Source of the DNA: Syntrophomonas sp. UBA1368
GTDB lineage: Bacteria; Bacillota; Syntrophomonadia; Syntrophomonadales; Syntrophomonadaceae
Reading direction: 5' to 3'
Length of the DNA stretch: 24,411 nucleotides
Assembly (NCBI GenBank): GCA_002305965.1
Contig: DBRM01000071.1
Location: forward strand, 54,219 to 78,629
The position numbers and the translations under genes were made by a program. This document shows, piece after piece, positions 8,015-15,065 of the stretch. Position 1 is the first letter of the stretch, and every line of letters starts with the position of its first letter. The notes beneath the pieces are model-generated. The model searched no databases. It saw only the letters and a program-made list of their open reading frames with translations, and was not told where the DNA came from.

Positions 8015-8096
8015 CTTCGATATTATTATCTACTTGTTGGATTTATTGTTATGATATAAAAAAACCTATTTCATATTAAGGAAGGAGAGATTTTTT

Positions 8097-8582
8097 ATGG
8101 AAGCGCGTACAATAAGCGAGACAGCAACATCCTTAAGTCAAATTATTCTGCCTTCACAGACAAATCCGGCCGGGACCGCCCATGGCGGGGAATTGTTGAA
8201 AATGATGGATAATTGTGCCGGGGCTTGTGCCACCAAGCATTCACGGGCCATTGTAGTGACAGCAGCAATCGATGGTATAAATTTTCATGCCCCGGTTTTT
8301 ATGGGCAACCTGGCTACCTGTAATTCGCACCTGACCTATGTGTCCAATTCATCAATGGAAATCGCTGTAAATATTGATGCAGAAGACTTGCTCCAGGGAA
8401 CGCGTCAATGCTGTATCACGGCATATTTCACTTTCGTGGCTCTGGGAGAAAACCTGGAGCCGATCAAAGTACCGCGCCTCAGACTGGAAAACGCTATGGA
8501 AGAAGAAGAGTTTGAGGCCGGCCGGCTCAGAAGCATAGCCAGAAAAGAAAATCCCAAGGTATGCTGGCTTTCGCTTTATTAA
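8097..8582 (+). CDS. Acyl-CoA thioesterase, hotdog fold (YciA/BACH type)
   Basis: 161 residues, a single hotdog domain. The helix motif AHGGELLKMMDNCAG (HGG 29-31, Asp38) is followed by VVTAAIDGINFHAPVFMGN, the hallmark of the BACH/YciA acyl-CoA thioesterases that hydrolyse acyl-CoA to acid plus CoA, usually as hexamers in the cytoplasm. The C-terminal 30 residues are Glu/Arg-rich. Start ATG 8097 follows AAGGAAGGAGAG. It is transcribed alone, divergent from the metallo-hydrolase gene and convergent with folD. Chain-length preference cannot be read from sequence. Confidence 0.9.
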   Translation: MEARTISETATSLSQIILPSQTNPAGTAHGGELLKMMDNCAGACATKHSRAIVVTAAIDGINFHAPVFMGNLATCNSHLTYVSNSSMEIAVNIDAEDLLQGTRQCCITAYFTFVALGENLEPIKVPRLRLENAMEEEEFEAGRLRSIARKENPKVCWLSLY

Positions 8583-8657
8583 TTTTTTCCCGGAAGCATC
8601 CACAGTTGAACCTGAATAACACTTGCTTCAGCAATGACGAAGATACCCGTACAGTAG

Positions 8658-8687
8658 CAAACCGTCATAAACGATTACGACGGTTTG
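8658..8687. terminator. Hairpin between convergent thioesterase and folD genes, possible terminator
   Basis: Arms CAAACCGTC (8658-8666) and GACGGTTTG (8679-8687) form nine base pairs around a 12-nt loop, midway between the two convergent stop codons. Neither strand has a clean T-tract after the stem, so it is at best a weak or factor-assisted terminator. GATTACG occurs twice (8673-8679, 8687-8693). The rest of 8583-8717 shows nothing recognisable. Confidence 0.4.
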
Positions 8688-8717
8688 ATTACGCTTTGTA
8701 TTGCTTTCAAAGTGAAC

Positions 8718-9548
8718 TTATTTTTGTATTTGCTTCATCATGCAAATTTGTCTTAAGTTATCAAAAAGTTCCGCTACGGTAATGACACCTACTCCTCCGG
8801 GAACCGCACTGGCAATGGCCGCCTTTTCCTTGGCCTCCTCATCTACATCTCCAAACATTTTTCCGTTTTCATCAAAATTGATGCCGGCATCAATGATAAT
8901 GGCATCATCTCTCACCATATCCGCTGTGATATAGTTTCGTCTGCCCAGGGCAGCCACTAAAATATCCGCGTTTAAAGTTTCCTTTTTAAGGTCTTTGGTG
9001 CGGGTATGGCACAGCGTTACCGTGGCATTCTCTGTGGTCATCATCACTGATAAAGGATTCCCCACGATGGTGCTGCGCCCTACGATGGTTACGTTTTTCC
9101 CTTCTATCGCGATGTCATGCTCCTTCATGATCCTGATGATGGCTTTGGGCGTGGAAGGTTGTATTCCCTGCTGGCGGCTGATCAATTTCCCCAGATTATA
9201 ATTGTGGACCCCTTCTACGTCCTTGTGGTAGGCTATTTCATTGATTAACCGGTTATAATCAAGGTGTTCCGGCAGAGGCTTTTGCAGCATGATCCCATCG
9301 ATGGCCGGATCTTCATTCAAATTGCGGATAAATCTTATAACCTGGCTTTCTTCCGTATCGGCCCCCAAATGCAGTACATCAACTTTGATGCCCGTCTCCC
9401 GGCCAAATTTCACGATCCCGTTTACATAAACCTGTGAAGGCGGATCGTCTCCCACCAGTATGATGGACATACTCATCCTGTTCTCTTCTGCAAACTGCTG
9501 GATTTCCTTCTTTAACCTGTCCCTGATCTCACGTCCATAAATTAACAA
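8718..9548 (-). CDS. folD: Divergent FolD-type methylenetetrahydrofolate dehydrogenase
   Basis: 276 residues with the two-domain FolD plan. The substrate domain has ILVGDDPPSQVYV, LQKPLP (Gln89 kept) and KDVEG; the NAD(P) domain has IVGRSTIVGNP and ends AVPGGVGVITVAEL. FolD oxidises methylene-THF and hydrolyses methenyl-THF to formyl-THF. The catalytic lysine four residues after Tyr41 (Lys56 human, Lys54 E. coli) is Ile45 here. The essential KDVDG aspartate is Glu112. PCTPKG reads PSTPKA, and PGGVGPMT reads PGGVGVIT. Cyclohydrolase activity is therefore doubtful; it may be a dehydrogenase only, or act on another folate-like substrate. Start TTG 9548 lies 5 nt after GGAGGGG. It follows nfo by 15 bp, last gene of the capA-to-folD run. 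Confidence 0.88.
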   Translation of the reverse strand: MLIYGREIRDRLKKEIQQFAEENRMSMSIILVGDDPPSQVYVNGIVKFGRETGIKVDVLHLGADTEESQVIRFIRNLNEDPAIDGIMLQKPLPEHLDYNRLINEIAYHKDVEGVHNYNLGKLISRQQGIQPSTPKAIIRIMKEHDIAIEGKNVTIVGRSTIVGNPLSVMMTTENATVTLCHTRTKDLKKETLNADILVAALGRRNYITADMVRDDAIIIDAGINFDENGKMFGDVDEEAKEKAAIASAVPGGVGVITVAELFDNLRQICMMKQIQK

Positions 9549-9563
9549 AGTATCCCCTCCAAA

Positions 9564-10445
9564 TTAAGATTGTTCTGCTCTTATCTGCTTCAAAATTTTT
9601 ATATCCTCATCCGCACCTTCCAGTGGTGTTTCCAGAATAAAAGGAAACTGCGCAAAGAAAGGGTGGCTGAGTAAAGCTTTAAATCCCTCCTGGCCGATAA
9701 ACCCATGTCCGATATGACTGTGCCGGTCTTTTCTGCCGCCTAATTCTTTCATACTGTCATTGGCATGTATAAGGTATATTTTATCTTTTCCGAAAGAATC
9801 CTGCATTTGGCGGATAATATCTTCCAGCCCTTCAGCGGTGGTACAATCATATCCGGCAGCATAAGTATGGCAGGTATCATAGCAAATACCTATTTTATCA
9901 CTGTAATCTACCCTGTTAAGTATTTGATTTAATTCTTCAAAGCTGCGGCCAATTTCTGTTCCCTGCCCGGCCATGGTCTCCAATAATATGCGGGTATGGC
10001 CTTGATGCTTCTTCAGTACCAGATTCAATAAGCGGCTGACATTTTCGATCCCTGCCGCCGGATCAGCTGTGGTATACGAACCGGGATGCAAGACCAGAAA
10101 GTCCGCCTCGATCAACTTGCATCTTGTCAGGTCTTCAGATACCACCTGCAGGGCATATTCATAAACTTCGGATTTGGCTGCAGCCGGATTACAAACATAC
10201 GGGATATGGACTGTCACAGGTCCAATGCGGTTTTCCTTAAGCGTCCGGATAAAATAATCAGTTTCTTCAGCCGTTAAGTTTCTGGCTCCGCTCCCCCGCG
10301 GGTTTCTCAGAAATATCTGTATGGTCTCCAAACCTCTGGCTACCGCTTCATCGGCGGTGGCCTTTAATCCTTTGCCAATGGACAAATGTGCCCCGATCGG
10401 TGTTTTTCTGTAAATACTATCCCCTCTTTTCAAGCTAAAAGGCAT
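9564..10445 (-). CDS. nfo: Endonuclease IV (AP endonuclease)
   Basis: Xylose-isomerase-like TIM barrel that nicks DNA 5' of abasic sites in base-excision repair. All nine trinuclear-zinc ligands are visible, at a constant +11 offset from E. coli Nfo: His80, His120, Glu156, Asp190, His193, His227, Asp240, His242 and Glu272, including YDTCHTYAAGYD and DRHSHIGHG. The widest frame begins at ATG 10445, overlapping yraN by 11 nt with no SD. A strong AAAAGAGGGG (10430-10421) instead sits 5 nt before an in-frame ATT at 10415. That start would give 283 residues and an N-terminus of near-normal family length before IGAHLS. I keep the ATG coordinate but think ATT more likely. Confidence 0.95.
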   Translation of the reverse strand: MPFSLKRGDSIYRKTPIGAHLSIGKGLKATADEAVARGLETIQIFLRNPRGSGARNLTAEETDYFIRTLKENRIGPVTVHIPYVCNPAAAKSEVYEYALQVVSEDLTRCKLIEADFLVLHPGSYTTADPAAGIENVSRLLNLVLKKHQGHTRILLETMAGQGTEIGRSFEELNQILNRVDYSDKIGICYDTCHTYAAGYDCTTAEGLEDIIRQMQDSFGKDKIYLIHANDSMKELGGRKDRHSHIGHGFIGQEGFKALLSHPFFAQFPFILETPLEGADEDIKILKQIRAEQS

Positions 10446-10782
10446 CTTTTATATGATTGATCTTTTCCTGACCATCTGTCAGCAAAATGGTAATTACATC
10501 AAAATGCATTTGGGCGAATGAATGTTTCCGGTTGTTCAAATAAATAAAGGCGGCTTTTTTCAAATGCTCGATTTTTTTATAGGTGATCGCCTCTTCCGGA
10601 TAGCCGAATTTCAAGTTGGTGCGGGTTTTGACTTCAACAAAAACAATATCCTTTCCCTTGCTGCAGATCAAATCCAGCTCCCCAAAGCGGGTATGATAAT
10701 TCCGCGCAATCACTTTATAACCTTGAGCGGTCAGATACTGTGCGGCTATGTTTTCCCCCCGCCGCCCCAACTCTTTTTTCAT
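10435..10782 (-). CDS. yraN: YraN family (UPF0102) putative endonuclease
   Basis: With start ATG 10782, preceded by AGGAGAG, the protein is 115 residues beginning MKKELGRRGENIAAQYL, the normal YraN length and N-terminus. The frame continues up to ATG 10851 but without an SD. The Holliday-junction-resolvase-like PD-(D/E)XK core is visible as GELDLI (Asp37) and VFVEVKTR (Glu50, Lys52). The biochemical role of YraN is not established. Its place directly after rnhB is the usual one in many bacteria. comM, its common downstream partner, is elsewhere here, replaced by nfo and folD. Confidence 0.92.
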   Translation of the reverse strand: MKKELGRRGENIAAQYLTAQGYKVIARNYHTRFGELDLICSKGKDIVFVEVKTRTNLKFGYPEEAITYKKIEHLKKAAFIYLNNRKHSFAQMHFDVITILLTDGQEKINHIKDAF

Positions 10783-10865
10783 ACAATCTCTCCTGTCCGG
10801 GCCAGTAACTTTTGACGCGCAGTACAGATAAAATCCATTGAAAAAAGGCATGATCCCGATTGAAT

Positions 10866-11552
10866 TTAAATTTCAAACAAAACTTGCTGATTTATCGACT
10901 CTCCACTCACCAAAGTCTTGACCGGTTCAAAACTGGTACGGTGAATCGGACAGGCTCCAAATCGGCTGAGCATTTCCAGGTGTTCGCGGGTCGCGTAACC
11001 TTTGTGTCTGGCAAACCCGTACTGCGGATATAGGGAATCAAAGCATTCCATACACTGATCTCTTTCAACTTTTGCCAGAATGGAGGCACAGGCAATGGAT
11101 ATACTGAGACTGTCCCCCTTAATGATCGATTGGCAATCGATTGACAGCCGCGGAAGTTTCATAGCGTCCACCAGCAGAAAATCCGGTCTGATCTCCAGAT
11201 TCATCACTGCGGTTTGCATCGCTTCCCGGGTAGCATTATAAATATTTACACTGTCCAGATAAGCCGGTGATATGGAACATATTGCCCAGGCCAAGGCTTT
11301 TTCCTTTATCACAGCGGATAAAGCAAGTCTCATCCTGGCTGTTAATTTTTTGGAGTCGTTGACGCCGGCCGCATAAAAATCGGGCGGCAGTATCACAGCT
11401 GCTGCCACTACCGGGCCAGCCAGAGGCCCTCGTCCTGCTTCATCGATACCGGCCAAAAATTTATAGCCGTTTTGATAAGCTGCCTTTTCAAATTCTTTCA
11501 GCTTCTCTATTCTTTCATGCTCCACATCTGCGTTTAAATTCTTTTTACCCAC
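10866..11552 (-). CDS. rnhB: Ribonuclease HII
   Basis: 228 residues. It removes RNA from RNA-DNA hybrids, including single misincorporated ribonucleotides. The four catalytic acids are present: Asp37-Glu38 in GIDEAGRGPLAGPV, Asp129 in LLVDA, and Asp147 in KGD, followed by CASILAKVERD. The N-terminal 30 residues form a charged helix seen in Gram-positive RNase HII. Start GTG 11552 has AGAAGGTAG about 8-10 nt upstream; no better start exists. It follows the flavoenzyme gene by 19 bp. In related genomes it sits right after rbgA; here five kilobases of other genes intervene. Confidence 0.95.
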   Translation of the reverse strand: MGKKNLNADVEHERIEKLKEFEKAAYQNGYKFLAGIDEAGRGPLAGPVVAAAVILPPDFYAAGVNDSKKLTARMRLALSAVIKEKALAWAICSISPAYLDSVNIYNATREAMQTAVMNLEIRPDFLLVDAMKLPRLSIDCQSIIKGDSLSISIACASILAKVERDQCMECFDSLYPQYGFARHKGYATREHLEMLSRFGACPIHRTSFEPVKTLVSGESINQQVLFEI

Positions 11553-11571
11553 AGATTTACTACCTTCTCCC

Positions 11572-13533
11572 TTAAAATTCCCGCGCTTGTCTAATGATGG
11601 TATCAGCGATCATTTCCCCTTGCAAGAGCGCCTCCCTGATCCCTGCAGGCTGGGCAGCATCTCCGATAACATAAACATAGGGCTTAAGTTGTGCCGGGAT
11701 TTGTTTAAGCAGGGTATCTTCTGCTTCAAAGCCCACCGCGGCAATAACATGATCGGCGGCAACAAGGGTTGCTTCCCCCCGGGAATTGGTGACTGTAACT
11801 TGCTCAGGCTCAATTTTTACCACCCGGCTTTTTTTCATAATAATAACTTGCCCATTTTGCAGTCGATCCAACAATACCCGCCGATTTTTCCTCTCCAGAT
11901 TTCGCGCCATCGTTTCACTTTCTTCCACAATGATCACCTGGTTATCAAATTGGAGGAGATGATCTGCCAGTTCGCATCCATTGCTGCCGCCTCCAATGAT
12001 AAGAATGCGGCTGTTCCTTATCTGCTTTGGCTTTTGATACACTGCTCCGGGAAGCCGGCAAAACTGATCATTCCATCCTTCAATGGCTGGTTTGATTGGC
12101 TTCGCCCCAGTGGCTATAACAAGATAGCCGGGCGTCATTGACTGAAAATGTTCCTGGCTGAATTTATGGTTCAGGATCACATCTGCCCCGCTTAAATAAA
12201 GCTCCCTGATGAGATATTCTTTCAATTCATTGATCCTTACCTTATAGGGCGGTTGCATAGCCCAATCCAGCATGCCCCCTAACTCAGCTGATTTTTCGTA
12301 CAAGGTCACCCGGGCCCCATATCGCCTTAAAGCAATGGCTGCCTGCATACCGGCCGGCCCTCCGCCTATTACCACCACATGGACCGGACCAACGTTTCCG
12401 CAATATTTTGCAGCAAAGTCTGCTTCCTGCCCTGCAGCCGGATTGACCGTACAACTTATGCTGTACCCCTTATAATGACTGCCGATACAGTTATTGCATA
12501 AAATGCATGGCCTAATCGCCTGACTATTACCCGTCCTGGCTTTGTTCACCCATTGGCTGTCAGCCAGCAGACTTCTGGCAATAAAAACAAAATCCGCTTT
12601 ATTCTCCGCAATAATTTTTTCCGCCATAGCCGGTTTCCTGACGATCCCGCCGGCCATAACCGGGATCGATACTTTTTTCTTGATGGCCTCAGCCAGGTAG
12701 ATCCGCCAGCCGTCATTGTAGTAAGCAGGTTCTATACAATTAAGGCCTGATTCGTAAATTCCCGCTGAACAATTGATAATATCAACGCCGCTTTCTTCAA
12801 GCATAGCCGCAATTTGTTGTGCTTCCTGTATTTTCAGGCCCTTTTCGGTAAAATCATCAATATTTAACCGCACAGACAGAGCCAGCTGGGGCATGCGTTT
12901 TTTTATCTCCTTACATATTTCAAGCAGTATGCGCGCACGGTTTTCCAGCGAACCCCCGAATTCATCGCTGCGCTGATTACTTTCAGCTGACAGGAATTGA
13001 TTCAGCAAATAACCATGGGCAGCATGAAGCTCAACACCTTCGAAACCGGCTTGATGCGCATATTCTGCCGCGGTGACGAATTTGCCGATGACATGTTTTA
13101 TTTCAGTCAATGACAATTCCCTGGGTATTTCTTTGATCATTTTGCAGGGTATAGCGGAAGGCGCCACCGGGGCTTTTCCTCCAGTTACCAATGAGGTGGC
13201 CTGGCGGCCTGCATGAAGCAGCTGGATAAAGGCTCTGCATTGATAAGCTTTTATAATATTTGACAGCCTTTGCAGGCCTGATATGTATTTTGGATGATCA
13301 ATACAAATCTGCCCGAAACTTTCTTTGCCTATCGGATCATCAACCGCCGCTGCCTCTACTATAATGACGCCGGCTCCTCCTGCCGCCCGCTCGCGGTAAT
13401 AATGAATGAGCCTGTCTGTAATTTCCCCTTCTGCTGAAGCATAACCTGTGGATAGTGCCGCCATTACTACCCGGTTTTTGGTTTTAAGCCCACCGATCAT
13501 ACCCGGTGAAAATAATAGTTCGTAGTTTTCCAT
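11572..13533 (-). CDS. Old yellow enzyme-type Fe-S flavoenzyme (2,4-dienoyl-CoA reductase / enoate reductase family)
   Basis: 653 residues in three parts. An OYE TIM barrel (1 to about 330) binds FMN and holds HAAHGYLLNQFLS with the active-site His170/His173 region. A 4Fe-4S loop follows (Cys343, 346, 349 and 361; CX2CX2CX11C). Then come FAD/NAD Rossmann folds with GGGPAG (390-395) and GGGSNG (514-519). Relatives reduce activated C=C bonds (FadH, 2-enoate reductase, bile-acid BaiCD/BaiH types) or demethylate amines. E. coli FadH uses CX2CX3C, so the cluster spacing here recalls the trimethylamine-dehydrogenase branch. Start ATG 13533 has only a weak purine-rich SD. It lies between capA and rnhB with 19-26 bp gaps. 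Substrate unknown. Confidence 0.88.
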   Translation of the reverse strand: MENYELLFSPGMIGGLKTKNRVVMAALSTGYASAEGEITDRLIHYYRERAAGGAGVIIVEAAAVDDPIGKESFGQICIDHPKYISGLQRLSNIIKAYQCRAFIQLLHAGRQATSLVTGGKAPVAPSAIPCKMIKEIPRELSLTEIKHVIGKFVTAAEYAHQAGFEGVELHAAHGYLLNQFLSAESNQRSDEFGGSLENRARILLEICKEIKKRMPQLALSVRLNIDDFTEKGLKIQEAQQIAAMLEESGVDIINCSAGIYESGLNCIEPAYYNDGWRIYLAEAIKKKVSIPVMAGGIVRKPAMAEKIIAENKADFVFIARSLLADSQWVNKARTGNSQAIRPCILCNNCIGSHYKGYSISCTVNPAAGQEADFAAKYCGNVGPVHVVVIGGGPAGMQAAIALRRYGARVTLYEKSAELGGMLDWAMQPPYKVRINELKEYLIRELYLSGADVILNHKFSQEHFQSMTPGYLVIATGAKPIKPAIEGWNDQFCRLPGAVYQKPKQIRNSRILIIGGGSNGCELADHLLQFDNQVIIVEESETMARNLERKNRRVLLDRLQNGQVIIMKKSRVVKIEPEQVTVTNSRGEATLVAADHVIAAVGFEAEDTLLKQIPAQLKPYVYVIGDAAQPAGIREALLQGEMIADTIIRQAREF

Positions 13534-13559
13534 CCTTTTGAACCTATCTCGCTGAATCC

Positions 13560-14738
13560 CTATTGATTCAAAAATTGCTGTGTGGGGCCTAACTGTCTTT
13601 GGGTTGCCTCCAGGACTGCTTTTAAATCAGGGAGGTCTTTTGCTGTCAGAATCGGTTCCTTCCCCTCCTCAATCTTTTTTATGGTTTTTTCTACCGGTAC
13701 TACCCGGAAATACGACTTACCCGTATCATCTTTATAGTAATGCGAATAAGTGGGAGTGTATGCAACTTCTGATAAAACCGTTTTCCCGCTGGCAAGATCC
13801 TTGCTGAATTTTACTTTTAAAACAACCCCGCTGTTGCGTTCCAACCCGGTTTGGTGACTGATAAAATTGCCCATCGAATAGATAACGAATTTTTCCTGCC
13901 CATCGACTTCAATCACTTCCATGGGTTGAATAACATGTGGATGACTGCCCAGGATGATATCCGCCCCGGCAGCAAGAAACTGCCTGGCCATGTTCTTCTG
14001 TTCATTGGTGGGTTGCGGGCTGTACTCCACACCCCAGTGCAAAACCAGAACCACAACATCCACCTGGGGTCTTAAGGCTTTGATATCAGCCAGGATTTGT
14101 TCCTGGTCAAGAAAATTAAAAAAATAAGGATGCTCTGCCGGAACCGGTAATCCATTGGTACTGTAGCTATAAGCCAGGTATCCGACCTTCACACCCCGGA
14201 TATCTTTGATCAGAAATTTTTCCCGGTCTTCTGCCGATAAATAGGTCCCGGCTGTATCAAGCCCCTGCTCATGCAGGACCTGCATGGTTCTGACTGCGCC
14301 ATTAAAGCCCTTGTCCAAAATATGATTATTGGCAGTAATGATCAGGTCAAAACCGGCATCTTTAAAAGCCTCCGCTGCAGCATCGGGACTGTTGAAAAGC
14401 GGATACCCGCTGTATCCTGCTGCTGCACCGGCCATGGGTGCTTCGAAATTAGTGGAACTATAGTCACCTTGTTTGATCAGATCCTGTACATCCGCAAAGA
14501 AGGTAGGAAAACTATAGGACCCGTTTTCCTGCAGCCCGGACCATATCTGGGTATTATGCATCAGGCAGTCGCCCGCTGCTGTTAGTGTAATCGTTACATT
14601 TTGCTCAGGAACCTCCGCAGGTTCGTCCACGTTTACAGGCAGCGGTTTTTGCCTTCCCTGCTGCTGTTCATATGCAGCAGCAGCTATGATCAATACGATC
14701 GCCAGAACGATCGAAACCCGGGTAAGAGTGGTTTTCAA
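13560..14738 (-). CDS. CapA-family (PGA_cap) metallophosphatase-like protein
   Basis: I choose TTG 14738, 10 nt after GAGGAG, giving 392 residues; the frame also opens at TTG 14756, upstream of that SD. An N-terminal hydrophobic segment (VSIVLAIVLIIAAAAY) is a signal anchor, so the catalytic domain is extracytoplasmic. Family motifs are AAGDCLMH (about 55-61), TNFEAP, ANNHILDKG (about 137-139 for NNH), HWG, GSHPHVIQP (about 265-268) and YSMGNF. CapA/PgsA proteins are tied to poly-gamma-glutamate export, but single copies like this without capB/capC usually have unknown envelope roles. Its SD directly abuts the U-tract of a terminator. First gene of the run leading to folD. Confidence 0.88.
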   Translation of the reverse strand: MKTTLTRVSIVLAIVLIIAAAAYEQQQGRQKPLPVNVDEPAEVPEQNVTITLTAAGDCLMHNTQIWSGLQENGSYSFPTFFADVQDLIKQGDYSSTNFEAPMAGAAAGYSGYPLFNSPDAAAEAFKDAGFDLIITANNHILDKGFNGAVRTMQVLHEQGLDTAGTYLSAEDREKFLIKDIRGVKVGYLAYSYSTNGLPVPAEHPYFFNFLDQEQILADIKALRPQVDVVVLVLHWGVEYSPQPTNEQKNMARQFLAAGADIILGSHPHVIQPMEVIEVDGQEKFVIYSMGNFISHQTGLERNSGVVLKVKFSKDLASGKTVLSEVAYTPTYSHYYKDDTGKSYFRVVPVEKTIKKIEEGKEPILTAKDLPDLKAVLEATQRQLGPTQQFLNQ

Positions 14739-14754
14739 CTCACGAAGTCTCCTC

Positions 14755-14789
14755 AAAAAAAATAGGAAAACGATTTCTCGCTTTCCTAT
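14755..14789 (-). terminator. Strong intrinsic terminator/attenuator between tusA and capA
   Basis: On the minus strand, ATAGGAAAGCGA (14789-14778) pairs with TCGTTTTCCTAT (14773-14762) across a GAAA tetraloop, 12 pairs including one G-T. Seven T follow (14761-14755). The capA SD GAGGAG begins at the very next base, so no promoter fits between. It either ends the yedE-tusA transcript or attenuates capA. Confidence 0.88.
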
Positions 14790-14820
14790 ATTCTAACCTT
14801 AATCATATGATTAGTCTAAA
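14790..14820 (-). promoter_or_regulatory. Candidate capA promoter with a 14-bp palindrome in its spacer
   Basis: On the minus strand, TTTAGA (14820-14815) and TAGAAT (14795-14790) could act as -35 and -10, with a 19-bp spacer. Inside the spacer lies the perfect palindrome TAATCATATGATTA (14800-14813), well placed for a repressor or activator dimer. Both hexamers are imperfect and the spacing is long, so a bound regulator may be needed. Transcripts would begin at the 14789-14755 hairpin. Confidence 0.35.
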
Positions 14821-14842
14821 TTGAATTTATTGCGGACTAGTA

Positions 14843-15052
14843 TTATTTTGTCAGCTCCATTTCCCATTCATCTTTTCCATCACGGATGATATTTAGTTTA
14901 AAGCCCTTTGACACCGCCAGTTTACTTACGTTTTCTTTCGATACCTGGCTGGTACCAGTCACACTTATTGCCTGGCTGCCCTGATCCATTAGTTTCTTAA
15001 CTTTTATGACCGGCATAGGGCAGCTCAGTCCGCTGACATCAATCTTTTCCAT
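14843..15052 (-). CDS. TusA/SirA-like sulfur (or selenium) carrier protein
   Basis: 69 residues, a single TusA fold. The N-terminal motif is SGLSCPMPVIKVKK with the carrier cysteine Cys11 in CPxP. TusA-type proteins carry a persulfide (or selenide equivalent) on this cysteine between enzymes. Start ATG 15052 follows TAGGAGG, which overlaps the stop of yedE, so the two are tightly coupled. YeeE/YedE transporters are often paired with such a protein (the YeeD/TsuB role in thiosulfate uptake, or YedF in selenium loci). It lacks the C-terminal DsrE-like half of the longer selenium-associated YedF. Confidence 0.9.
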   Translation of the reverse strand: MEKIDVSGLSCPMPVIKVKKLMDQGSQAISVTGTSQVSKENVSKLAVSKGFKLNIIRDGKDEWEMELTK

Positions 15053-15065
15053 ATCTTAAAACCTC

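Noticed and set aside
8040..8062. Promoter for the thioesterase gene
   Set aside because: TATGAT at 8050-8055 lacks a -35 at proper distance, and TTGTTG/TAAAAA matches poorly in both hexamers.
8673..8693. Direct repeat GATTACG
   Set aside because: Two 7-bp copies overlapping a hairpin arm are expected by chance and do not look like an attachment site.
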